Below are positions 1-5,090 of a stretch of DNA of 5,234 nt, piece by piece. Numbering within the stretch: position 1 is the first letter of the stretch; each line of letters opens with the position of its first letter. The notes under the pieces were generated by a model. The model was not told the origin of the DNA and ran no database searches. It saw only the letters and a program-made list of their open reading frames with translations. Source of the DNA: an uncultured Clostridium sp. (lineage in GTDB: Bacteria; Bacillota; Clostridia; TANB77; CAG-508); contig CAMMNR010000134.1 in the NCBI GenBank assembly GCA_946498265.1, positions 1 through 5,234 of the forward strand, written 5' to 3'. The position numbers were made by a program, and so were the translations under genes.

Positions 1-2
1 TA

Positions 3-152
3 ATATATTTTGAAAATTTTGATATATACACATTGGAAAACTTAAAGTTTTTTGATAGTTTTTCTAGAATAAATTTTTTTGAAATAGAAATATTTATTGG
101 ATTTAGAAATTATGTTAATAATATAACATCTTATCTACTAGAAATCAAGTAA
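3..152 (+). CDS. 3' end of an unrecognised protein (5' part outside the window)
   Basis: An open plus-strand frame enters from the left edge and runs 49 codons to a TAA at 150-152. The peptide is rich in Phe, Ile, Asn and Glu, with segments such as NFDIYTLENLKFFDSFSRI and a C-terminus ending SYLLEIK. I recognise no family. A frame this long is moderately unlikely by chance in such A+T-rich DNA, and it stops shortly before a repeat/hairpin element (214-245), which fits a gene converging on the minus-strand regulator that ends at 246. No start or ribosome site is visible because the window begins inside the frame. It could still be a chance open frame. Confidence 0.35.
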   Translation: MYFENFDIYTLENLKFFDSFSRINFFEIEIFIGFRNYVNNITSYLLEIK

Positions 153-213
153 AATCGTTCGACTTTTTTCGACATCCAATATCTTTTATTTATTTAAATA
201 TTGATGTATAAAA

Positions 214-245
214 ATGTCTTAAAAAGAAACGTCCCAAATGAGACA
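214..245 (-). repeat. 32-bp repeat, copy 1, abutting the XRE stop codon
   Basis: On the plus strand this starts ATGTCTTAAAA, has the core GAAACGTCCC and ends AATGAGACA. It matches 1347-1378 at 30 of 32 positions, in the same orientation. The ends are complementary (ATGTCT with AGACAT if one base outside is included), so either strand can fold into a stem with a loop of about 20 nt. Read on the minus strand it begins directly after the TAA of the XRE gene, and its 3' arm is followed by five T residues, so it could act as a weak terminator. A mobile-element end or recombination site is the alternative. Confidence 0.75.
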
Positions 246-569
246 TTACTTGTTAAAATACATTATTAAATGTTTTATTGTTTCTTTGTCTTTTTCAGAT
301 AATTTATCATATCCAGATATTGTGTATTCTAATGTTTTGTTTTCCGTTATTTTTAGATATTTACTAAATATCTGGTTTATTCCTATATTAAAAAGATTGC
401 AAATTTTAATAAGAACTTCATATAAAGGTTTTGCTCTGTCTTGTTCTATGTCACTTACATATCTTACTGATACTTCTATTGCTTCTGCTAACTTCTCTTG
501 TGTGTATCCATTACTTTTTCTTATATCTTGTATGTTTTTTCCTATTTTTATTGTGCTTGGTTTTCTCAT
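246..569 (-). CDS. XRE-family (Cro/C1-type) helix-turn-helix transcriptional regulator
   Basis: A 107-residue cytoplasmic DNA-binding protein. Residues about 12-66 form a typical HTH_3 domain: IRKSNGYTQEKLAEAIEVS, then VRYVSDIEQDRAKP covering the recognition helix, then the LIKICNLFNIGINQIF stretch that closes the five-helix bundle. The tail (about 70-107, with GYDKLSEKDKETIKHLI) is short, charged and helical, and carries no sensor or peptidase domain. The size is normal for small stand-alone repressors. The ATG at 567-569 is preceded by AGGAG (577-581) at 7 nt, so the start is secure. The regulated target is unknown; self-regulation through the dyad at 736-776, about 170 bp upstream, is an inference. 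The stop codon touches the 32-bp repeat. The Spo0E-like gene lies upstream on the same strand, and the partial gene at the left edge converges on this one. Confidence 0.9.
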   Translation of the reverse strand: MRKPSTIKIGKNIQDIRKSNGYTQEKLAEAIEVSVRYVSDIEQDRAKPLYEVLIKICNLFNIGINQIFSKYLKITENKTLEYTISGYDKLSEKDKETIKHLIMYFNK

Positions 570-606
570 TTATTTTCTCCTAACTTTTTTGTTACTTTTT
601 TTATTT

Positions 607-626
607 AATATTAATAAATTAATATT
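607..626. repeat. 8-bp A/T-only inverted repeat upstream of the XRE gene
   Basis: AATATTAA (607-614) and TTAATATT (619-626) are perfectly complementary around a TAAA loop and are followed on the plus strand by four further T residues. The site lies 38 bp upstream of the regulator start, so it could be an operator or a leader hairpin. In sequence this A+T-rich, an eight-pair A/T palindrome may well be chance. Confidence 0.3.
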
Positions 627-735
627 TTTTGCTTTTATTTTTTATTTTTATGTCTATTTTTCATCTTTTTAAATTATATATTTAATTTTTTTATTCTAAT
701 CTTTTATTTTTTATGTTTTTATATTACCAAATTTT

Positions 736-776
736 AATACTTGTATAAATGAATTATTTTCGTTTATACAAGTATT
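736..776. promoter_or_regulatory. Long perfect dyad with symmetric promoter-like elements
   Basis: AATACTTGTATAAA (736-749) is perfectly complementary to TTTATACAAGTATT (763-776). Pairing continues inward through 750-753 with 759-762 (one G-T wobble), giving about 18 pairs and a five-base loop at 754-758. No T-run follows on the minus strand, so it is not an obvious terminator for the Spo0E-like gene that ends 27 bp upstream. On either strand the arms read as TTGTAT and TATACA about 18 bp apart, resembling weak -35 and -10 boxes. The favoured reading, an inference, is an operator overlapping the promoter of the XRE gene; a hairpin of a decayed mobile element is the alternative. Confidence 0.6.
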
Positions 777-803
777 GTATTTCTTTTTGTGCGTATTTTT
801 TAT

Positions 804-944
804 TTACATATCTTTTAGGTATTGCTTTAATAACTGGTCTAATTTTTGCCTGTGGTTTTCTATTTTTTCTTTTGTTTCATTTTCTAATATCATTTTGTCT
901 ATTGTTTCTAATTCTTTTTTTATTTTTTCTTTTATATTTTCCAT
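804..944 (-). CDS. Small Spo0E-like protein (46 aa)
   Basis: A short frame reads ATG at 942-944 to TAA at 804-806. The product is two amphipathic helices: IKEKIKKELETIDKMILEN (about 4-22) and KEKIENHRQKLDQLLKQYLK (25-44). The second helix carries RQKLD (32-36) followed by LLKQY, which resembles the SQELD-LI-Y signature of Spo0E-like proteins. In Bacillus these dephosphorylate Spo0A~P and delay sporulation; clostridia carry many uncharacterised paralogues. The signature serine is Arg here, so phosphatase activity is doubtful. AAGGA at 954-958 lies 9 nt before the ATG. The helix pattern and charged heptads support real coding despite the length. A generic coiled-coil micro-protein is the alternative. 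Confidence 0.6.
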   Translation of the reverse strand: MENIKEKIKKELETIDKMILENETKEKIENHRQKLDQLLKQYLKDM

Positions 945-1346
945 TTTTCGTATTCCTTTCTGACACATATTTGATTAAAAAACTAATATTTTATATTTCT
1001 TAAAATTAACTTTTTTATTTTGTGCCTTTTTCTCTTGTTTAGTATCCCCTTATTTGTATACATTTATTCTATGCTTTATTTTATATTTTATCTATCTTAA
1101 AGTCAATATTTATTTTATAGTAAATATATTGTTATTCTTTTTTATTCTATTGTTTTCTTTTATTTACTATTTTTTATATTATTTTTTTATTTTTTCTTTT
1201 ATATTAATTTTATCTGATATTCGGACATTTTTTTAAAAAGAAGACTCTAGACATATTACTTGTCTAAAATCTTCTTCTTTTTATTTTGGATTCTCATCTA
1301 TTTTTTATATTCTGTTGTTACTTCTGACTTCTCACATATATATAAT
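945..1346. other. Gene-poor stretch between the Spo0E-like and ATPase genes
   Basis: Both strands were read for short frames with ribosome sites. Only peptides of 9 to 26 codons without a Shine-Dalgarno sequence turned up, for example one of 26 codons beginning near 1062 on the minus strand. The plus strand is almost continuous T-rich sequence (about 1080-1235). The one clear structure is the terminator-like hairpin at 1235-1282. A small inverted repeat, ACATAT (1334-1339) with ATATGT (1345-1350), borders the second 32-bp repeat. This may be decayed coding sequence or the leader region of the Spo0E-like gene; no promoter could be assigned with confidence. Confidence 0.6.
1235..1282. terminator. 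Bidirectional intrinsic terminator-like hairpin
   Basis: AAGAAGA (1238-1244) pairs with TCTTCTT (1270-1276), and TAGACA (1248-1253) with TGTCTA (1261-1266). They are separated by a symmetric CTC/AAA internal loop and closed by a seven-base loop. A T-rich tract follows on both strands (CTTTTTA on plus; TTTTT then an A-run on minus), so it can terminate in either direction. It most plausibly ends transcripts of the ATPase gene, whose stop codon lies about 100 bp upstream on the minus strand. Confidence 0.65.
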
Positions 1347-1378
1347 ATGTCTTAAAAGGAAACGTCCCTAATGAGACA
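1347..1378 (-). repeat. 32-bp repeat, copy 2, next to the ATPase stop codon
   Basis: Same orientation as 214-245, differing at two positions (A to G before GAAACG, A to T after GTCCC). On the minus strand it starts three bases after the TAA of the DUF4143 ATPase. The outer TGTCTT/GAGACA ends are complementary. Neither difference preserves pairing of the inner part, so conservation looks like sequence conservation more than conservation of a fold. Unlike copy 1, no clean T-run follows. Confidence 0.75.
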
Positions 1379-1381
1379 CAA

Positions 1382-2626
1382 TTAATACTCTAAGCTATTA
1401 TCATCTAAAAGAAAATCATATATACTCATCAATATAATTCCATTATCATATCGAGATCTTTTTATATTATCTCCAACTATTATTATTTTTTTAAAAAAAT
1501 CATTTACATTTAATAATGATTTCTGCTCTTGTCTTACTTTTTCTCCTGTTTTCATTTCAAGTGCTGATTGAATATATATTTTATTGTTTCCTTTATTTGC
1601 TACAAAATCAATTTCTAACTGTTTTTTTGCGTCTCCTTCACGTATTTCAACAGAGCCAACATCCACGTTATATCCTCGTTTTTTTAATTCTATATAAATA
1701 ACATTTTCCATAGTATGTGATATTTCTTCACTTTGTCTAAAGTCTAGAAATGAATTTCTAATTCCCATATCTGTAAAATAATATTTTTGAGGTGTTTCTA
1801 TAAATCTTTTTCCTCTGACATCAAATCTTCTTGCTTTTTCTATCATAAAAGCATCTTGTAAATATCCTAAATAGTTATATATTGTTTTATCTGTCATTGT
1901 TGATAATTTATCTCTTTCTTTAAAATTATTTGACAATTTTAAAGGATTAGTAAGACAGCCTATATCAGATGCTATTATTTGTACTAACATTTCTAATTCT
2001 TCTTTATTTTTAACTTTATTTCTGTCAACAATATCATTGATGTATACATTATCCTTTTGTGTTTTTAGATAGTTTATTTTGCTATTGTCAGTCTTTGATA
2101 GCACTGTCAAAGGTAATCCTCCATAGGTATAATATTCACTTAATGCTATTTCTTCAGAACCATCATATACAGAATAAAATTCTGCAAATGATAAAGGATA
2201 TATTCTTATTTCATCTCCTCTACCTCTAAATTCTGTTACAATATCTGATGACAAAAATTTTGAATTACTTCCAGTTACATATATTTCAACATTATCTATA
2301 TGCATAAATCCAATTAGTACTGATTCAAAGTCTTTAACTTCTTGTATTTCATCTAATAATATATAATATTTATTTTTATCTTTAATTAAGCTTCTTATAT
2401 ATTCATCTAGTACATCTGGCTCTAAATATTTTTTATTTTTATTTTCATCTAAACTTAATTGTATTATATGTTCTTCATCTATTCCTTGTTCTTTAAGATA
2501 ATTTTTAAATATTACATTTAATAGATAAGATTTACCACACCTTCTAATTCCTGTTATTATCTTTATAAGTTGATTATCTATTCTGTCTATAAGTTCTTTT
2601 AAATAATAGTCTCTTTTTATTTCCAT
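1382..2626 (-). CDS. AAA_14 / DUF4143 family ATP-binding protein
   Basis: A full-length 414-residue P-loop ATPase. The N-terminal AAA_14 domain has Walker A GIRRCGKS (26-33), Walker B YYILLDEIQE (87-96, D92/E93), a sensor-like TGSNSKFLSS (118-127), and FRGRGDEIRIYPLSFAEF (133-150), the arginine-rich segment typical of this family. A central winged-helix-like region follows (about 205-290, with DKTIYNYLGYLQDAFMIEKA). The C-terminal DUF4143 domain (about 305-410) has ENVIYIEL, LEIDFV (D340) and IYIQSA (Q353). This is a PD-(D/E)XK-like fold without the usual catalytic lysine after Q353, so nuclease activity is unlikely. Cellular role is unknown for the family; the homologues I know of are common in clostridia, fusobacteria and archaea. 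GGAGGT (2633-2638) lies 6 nt before the ATG. It is apparently monocistronic, with its own promoter and a 32-bp repeat at its 3' end. Confidence 0.93.
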   Translation of the reverse strand: MEIKRDYYLKELIDRIDNQLIKIITGIRRCGKSYLLNVIFKNYLKEQGIDEEHIIQLSLDENKNKKYLEPDVLDEYIRSLIKDKNKYYILLDEIQEVKDFESVLIGFMHIDNVEIYVTGSNSKFLSSDIVTEFRGRGDEIRIYPLSFAEFYSVYDGSEEIALSEYYTYGGLPLTVLSKTDNSKINYLKTQKDNVYINDIVDRNKVKNKEELEMLVQIIASDIGCLTNPLKLSNNFKERDKLSTMTDKTIYNYLGYLQDAFMIEKARRFDVRGKRFIETPQKYYFTDMGIRNSFLDFRQSEEISHTMENVIYIELKKRGYNVDVGSVEIREGDAKKQLEIDFVANKGNNKIYIQSALEMKTGEKVRQEQKSLLNVNDFFKKIIIVGDNIKRSRYDNGIILMSIYDFLLDDNSLEY

Positions 2627-2638
2627 TTTCGCACCTCC

Positions 2639-2676
2639 ATTACGAATTTTTTCCGTTTACGGAATTTTTTCGTAAT
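2639..2676. promoter_or_regulatory. Nested palindromic operator or leader hairpin of the ATPase gene
   Basis: The element is symmetric about 2657.5. ATTACGAA (2639-2646) is complementary to TTCGTAAT (2669-2676), and TTCCGT (2651-2656) to ACGGAA (2659-2664), with T4 facing T4 between them. It can also be read as two tandem copies of an imperfect TTACG(G)AA-T-run-TTC(C)GT unit. It lies between the predicted -10 box and the ribosome site, whose GGAGGT ends one base away, so repressor binding or RNA folding here could block transcription or ribosome access. The binding factor is not identifiable from this window. Confidence 0.75.
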
Positions 2677-2677
2677 C

Positions 2678-2707
2678 ATTATAACATATACTTATTAATT
2701 TAGTCAA
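2678..2707 (-). promoter_or_regulatory. Sigma-A-type promoter of the ATPase gene
   Basis: On the minus strand, TTGACT (2702-2707) and TATAAT (2678-2683) are separated by 18 bp: five of six and six of six matches to the vegetative consensus. The expected start point near 2671 falls inside the palindrome at 2639-2676, so that dyad would be both an operator over the initiation site and the start of the leader. Confidence 0.75.
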
Positions 2708-3036
2708 TTTTATTGCCATATTTTTATTTGTGTTTCTTTTTTGTCTTCTAGTTTTTCTGAGAGATCATTTATTCTCATAACTTTTCATTCCTTATTTTTT
2801 CTTTATTCTGATTAAAAAATTTAATTAATCTTTTAATTATTTACCTTTAGTATGTTTTAATTGGTCAATATCTATTCGTTGGTTTTATTTTGTATTTAAT
2901 TTTTTTTAAAATCAATATTTATTTTGATGTAAAACTCTATACTCTTATACTATTTCTTTTTTTATTACAAAATATGAAAGCTTCCTTTTTATATGGATTT
3001 AATTTATATTTACTTTGTACTATATCACACAATGAG
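2708..3036. other. Gene-poor stretch upstream of the ATPase promoter
   Basis: No frame with a ribosome site was found on either strand; the best were 7- to 14-codon fragments. A small inverted repeat, TGAGA with TTCTCA, lies near 2758-2777. If the IS256-type element once extended leftwards, its 5' transposase and left terminal repeat should fall here or further left. I could not recognise either, so that part is deleted or decayed beyond reading by eye. The A/T tracts around 2790-2840 and 2880-2920 are unremarkable. Confidence 0.55.
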
Positions 3037-3039
3037 TGA

Positions 3040-3276
3040 ATTTGCTTTCTAAAATCTGTTACTCCATATGCTATAGAAAGTTTGAATTCAGGATTAAGAA
3101 AAGTAACTAAAGGTAAAGGATCTTTTATTAATGAGAATGCTCTGATGAAAGTGTTATTTTTAAGAATTCAAGATTTACAAAAAAATTGGTCCAAAAGCAT
3201 TAAAAATTGGGGAACAGTTCAAAATGAACTTTCTATATTATTTGAAGACAGATTCTTAAAGTACATTGGAATATAA
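3040..3276 (+). pseudogene. C-terminal remnant of an IS256-family transposase
   Basis: The frame opens after a TGA at 3037-3039 and runs 78 codons to TAA at 3274-3276. KSVTPYAIESLNSGLRKV, then VTKGKGSF, ALMKVLFLRIQDLQKNW and the tail IKNWGTVQNELSILFEDRF match the end of mutator/IS256-type DDE transposases, which normally read close to TTNAIES-LNS-LRKVTK. The TTNA stretch is altered to TPYA, consistent with decay. Full-length enzymes are about 400 residues, so roughly four-fifths is missing, including the upstream catalytic Asp residues. No ribosome site precedes the TTG at 3082 or any other start. Non-functional. Confidence 0.85.
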
Positions 3277-3283
3277 ATATATT

Positions 3284-3317
3284 TAGATGGTAATATATGG
3301 AAGCATATTACCATCTA
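3284..3317. terminator. 13-bp perfect hairpin after the transposase remnant
   Basis: TAGATGGTAATAT (3284-3296) is exactly complementary to ATATTACCATCTA (3305-3317) around an eight-base loop. It starts seven bases after the transposase stop. No T-run follows on the plus strand (an A-run does), so efficient intrinsic termination is uncertain. It may instead insulate the IS from neighbouring transcription. It could also stop minus-strand transcripts leaving the truncated helix-turn-helix gene. Confidence 0.6.
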
Positions 3318-3335
3318 GAATAAAAAAAATTATAT

Positions 3336-3363
3336 AAATTTACACAGTTAACTTGACAAGCCC
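3336..3363. repeat. Right terminal inverted repeat of the IS256-type element
   Basis: On the plus strand it reads AAATTTACACAG then TTAACTTGACAAGCCC, ending at 3363. TTTACACA followed by a TTGACA-like segment is typical of IS256-family ends. It is identified by family resemblance because the partner repeat is absent. It also encodes the last seven codons and the TAA of the minus-strand helix-turn-helix gene. The TTGACA it carries could act as an outward -35 box, a feature known for IS256 ends, but no good -10 was seen next to it. Confidence 0.65.
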
Positions 3364-3768
3364 ATATTTATTATTTATATTTTTATTATTATATTTATTA
3401 TCCTTAAACTTTTCTTCAATAGGGGTATTGAAGTTTTGTTGGAGAGGGTATTTAACTTTTGTTAAATAGGTATCATTATTTTTTACTATTGGTATTAGTT
3501 TTCTCATTTCTATTTGTTTGCTATTTTCTTTGTAAATCAATTCAATGCTAATATAATTCTTATCTTTTAATGAATTTACTAATTTTGATACTTGTGTTAT
3601 TGATATATTTAATAATTCACTTATAGATTTATTAGTTAGATAACAATAATTGTTTTCTTTGCTTAAATATAAAATTATTGCATATATATACTTTTCTTTA
3701 TCACTTAACTTATTATCTGTTAATATTTCTATTGGTATCCATACACCTTTTAAATTTAAGTTAGACAT
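3340..3768 (-). CDS. Helix-turn-helix (replication-initiator-like) protein, C-terminus replaced by the IS end
   Basis: A 142-residue product. NLNLKGVWIPIEILTDNKL and LSDKEKYIYAIILYLSKENN, then LTNKSISELLNISITQVSKLVNSLKDKNYI, form a winged helix of the HTH_36 type found at the N-terminus of phage and plasmid replication proteins. A basic, Asn/Lys-rich linker follows (KFKDNKYNNKNINNKY). Such proteins are usually well over 200 residues, with a DnaD-like or other domain after the linker. Here the frame enters the IS end and stops after GLVKLTV, so the C-terminal part is lost. An in-frame GTG at 3784-3786 exists, but ATG 3766-3768 with GAAGGTG 5 nt upstream is the better start. The winged helix may still bind DNA, but replication activity is unlikely. 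Confidence 0.8.
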   Translation of the reverse strand: MSNLNLKGVWIPIEILTDNKLSDKEKYIYAIILYLSKENNYCYLTNKSISELLNISITQVSKLVNSLKDKNYISIELIYKENSKQIEMRKLIPIVKNNDTYLTKVKYPLQQNFNTPIEEKFKDNKYNNKNINNKYGLVKLTV

Positions 3769-3875
3769 TCCCTCACCTTCTTCCACTCATTCGCTTCATT
3801 TTCAATTTTTAGCCTTTTAAAATTGTTTTTAGCATCACTTTTATATCTTTTTTGATGTAGATAAAAAATTCCCAT
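3756..3875 (-). CDS. Possible 39-aa protein overlapping the helix-turn-helix gene
   Basis: An ATG at 3873-3875 opens a frame that ends with TAA at 3756-3758, overlapping the downstream gene by 13 bp in another frame, an arrangement suggesting translational coupling. The peptide is basic (GIFYLHQKRYKSDAKNNFK, then RLKIENEANEWKKVRECLT), with no domain that I recognise. The frame is open further upstream to about 3917 (from a TTG), so it could be the 3' end of an older, longer gene. Only a weak AAGG lies 9 nt before the ATG. The coding potential rests on the overlap geometry and the residue mix. Confidence 0.35.
   Translation of the reverse strand: MGIFYLHQKRYKSDAKNNFKRLKIENEANEWKKVRECLT
3774..3780 (-). 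promoter_or_regulatory. Ribosome binding site fixing the helix-turn-helix start
   Basis: GAAGGTG on the minus strand lies 5 nt before ATG 3766-3768 and is the reason for preferring that start over the upstream GTG. It lies inside the last codons of the small overlapping ORF. Confidence 0.65.
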
Positions 3876-3877
3876 AA

Positions 3878-3898
3878 AAATAAGCCTTGAACTTATTT
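3878..3898. terminator. Weak hairpin between the nuclease and the downstream small ORF
   Basis: AAATAAG (3878-3884) pairs with CTTATTT (3892-3898) around a seven-base loop, 50 bp after the nuclease stop. On the minus strand the second arm continues TTAT, a short U tract. A second tiny hairpin, GCAAC with GTTGC around a four-base loop, lies nearer the stop (about 3921-3934). Either may partly end nuclease transcripts; both are weak. Confidence 0.3.
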
Positions 3899-3947
3899 CT
3901 AAATTCAAAGTTTCCAATTATGCAACCATAGTTGCCTAATTTTTATA

Positions 3948-4982
3948 TTATTCATTTTCTTCTTCAATAATATCAATGTGTAAATTCAAATCTTCTTCTG
4001 TTGGTAACACTTCTAAAATATCTTTTGGTAATACTTTTGATATTTCATATGAACTTACACCTATTGGTTTCTTAATATCTCTTAATGAATACTCAACTGA
4101 AAATTTTGTTTTCTCTCTGCATAATATAATTCCAATTGTTGGATTATCACTTTCTGTTTTTATTAAATCATCAACTGCTGATAAATAAAAGTTTAATTTT
4201 CCAGCGTATTCTGGTCTATACTCTGTGTTTTTCAATTCCACTACTATATAGCAATGTAATTTAGTATGATAAAATAGCATATCTATAAAATAATCTTTAT
4301 CATCTACTGAAATTTTATATTGATTTCCAATAAAACTAAAACCATTCCCCAACTCTAATAAAACTGTTTTTATTCGTTCGACCATTGCTTTTTCTAATTC
4401 TGTTTCTATAAAACTTTCTTTTAAATTTGATAAGTTCAGAATATATGGATCTTTCATCATATCCTTTGCCAGTCTGCTTTGTGGTGGTTGTAATGTATTT
4501 TGAAAATTATTAGGTTTATCTCCTAAAACTTGTCTTGTATATAAATCACTTTTTATTTGAAAAGCTAAATCATCATAACTCCATCCATTTATTGAAGTCT
4601 GTTCTATATACCATTCTCTTTGTTTTTCTTCTTTTATTTTGCTAAAAATCAATATATTATGAGACCAAGGTATTTTTTCTGAAAGTTTTTGTAAATTACT
4701 ATTATTTTTGCATTCCAAATAATATTTTTTCATATTAAGGAGATTTCTTTCTGAAAAACCTTTCATATTTGGGAAATTTATCTTTAATTCTATTGATAAA
4801 TTATTTATAAATTTATTTCCATATTTCGCATTTTCATTTATTATTTTTCCTAAATAACTATATAATGCTAGTGTCCTTATATTTGCACTTTTATAAATAT
4901 CATATTGGGCATTTAATATTTCATTTTTTATATCTTTAAATACTTCTTTAAAATCTTTTTCTAACATTTGATTTTCTTCCAT
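3948..4982 (-). CDS. DUF1016/YhcG-type PD-(D/E)XK nuclease family protein
   Basis: A 344-residue, apparently full-length protein. The N-terminal DUF1016_N region (about 10-150) shows NIRTLALYSYLGKIINE, KGFSERNLLNMKKYY, KIPWSHNILIFSKIK (103-117) and REWYIEQTSINGWSYDDL (122-139), all family hallmarks. The C-terminal nuclease domain (about 170-325) has FSFIGNQYKISVDDKDYFID (215-234), then MLFYHTKLHCYIVVELK (235-251) and EYAGKLNFYL. The likely catalytic residues are D234, E249 and K251, all present, so metal-dependent DNA cleavage is plausible. The biological role is unsettled; homologues are frequent in mobile and defence islands. AGAGGA (4988-4993) lies 5 nt before the ATG. The gene has its own leader with two palindromes. 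No restriction-modification partner is visible in the window. Confidence 0.93.
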   Translation of the reverse strand: MEENQMLEKDFKEVFKDIKNEILNAQYDIYKSANIRTLALYSYLGKIINENAKYGNKFINNLSIELKINFPNMKGFSERNLLNMKKYYLECKNNSNLQKLSEKIPWSHNILIFSKIKEEKQREWYIEQTSINGWSYDDLAFQIKSDLYTRQVLGDKPNNFQNTLQPPQSRLAKDMMKDPYILNLSNLKESFIETELEKAMVERIKTVLLELGNGFSFIGNQYKISVDDKDYFIDMLFYHTKLHCYIVVELKNTEYRPEYAGKLNFYLSAVDDLIKTESDNPTIGIILCREKTKFSVEYSLRDIKKPIGVSSYEISKVLPKDILEVLPTEEDLNLHIDIIEEENE

Positions 4983-5048
4983 ATAATTCCTCTTTTCTTT
5001 TTCTATTTTTTATTGATAGCTTGATTTTTCAATTGTTTTCTAAATTTT

Positions 5049-5062
5049 GCAGACGCGTCTGC
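5049..5062. promoter_or_regulatory. GCAGACGCGTCTGC palindrome, nuclease leader (proximal)
   Basis: A perfect 14-bp palindrome in very A+T-rich surroundings, 67 bp upstream of the nuclease start and flanked by TTT and AAA. It lies downstream of the predicted promoter at 5125-5153. An operator for a dimeric repressor is the natural reading, by inference. Confidence 0.65.
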
Positions 5063-5090
5063 GAAATTCAAAATCTTAATTTTAAAATTA

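Larger units (their letters stand above)
3040..3363 (+). mobile_element. 3' end of a decayed IS256-family insertion sequence
   Basis: The element comprises the transposase tail (to 3276), a hairpin (3284-3317) and a right terminal repeat (about 3336-3363). The matching left end is not visible. The right boundary is set by the terminal-repeat match: read inwards on the minus strand it starts GGGCTTGTCAAGTT and contains TGTGTAAA, the characteristic inner part of IS256-family ends. The start given is only where recognisable sequence begins. The element is inserted into the 3' part of the minus-strand helix-turn-helix gene. Confidence 0.75.

Noticed and set aside
158..173. TTCGAC repeated at 10-bp spacing
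   Set aside because: Two short copies with no symmetry or nearby promoter; too little to support a binding site.
238..672. Long plus-strand open frame of 144 codons over the XRE gene
   Set aside because: It is antisense to a clear HTH protein, rich in Phe/Leu/Tyr from T-rich sequence, and has no ribosome site.
673..678. TATAAT on the minus strand upstream of the XRE gene
   Set aside because: No -35-like sequence at 16-18 bp; such hexamers are frequent in this composition.
982..1062. 26-codon minus-strand Lys/Arg-rich frame
   Set aside because: No ribosome site before its ATG, and basic composition is expected from A-rich sequence.
749..1236. Plus-strand hydrophobic frames that look like membrane proteins
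   Set aside because: Phe/Leu/Ile-only composition comes from T-rich DNA. One is antisense to the Spo0E-like gene, none has a Shine-Dalgarno site, and one starts inside the dyad at 736-776.
214..1378. CRISPR interpretation of the two 32-bp repeats
   Set aside because: Only two copies, more than 1.1 kb apart with a gene between them, and no spacer-sized interval or cas gene.
1516..1701. Plus-strand frame inside the ATPase gene
   Set aside because: Shadow of the minus-strand coding frame.
3976..4188. Plus-strand frame inside the nuclease gene
   Set aside because: Shadow of the minus-strand coding frame.
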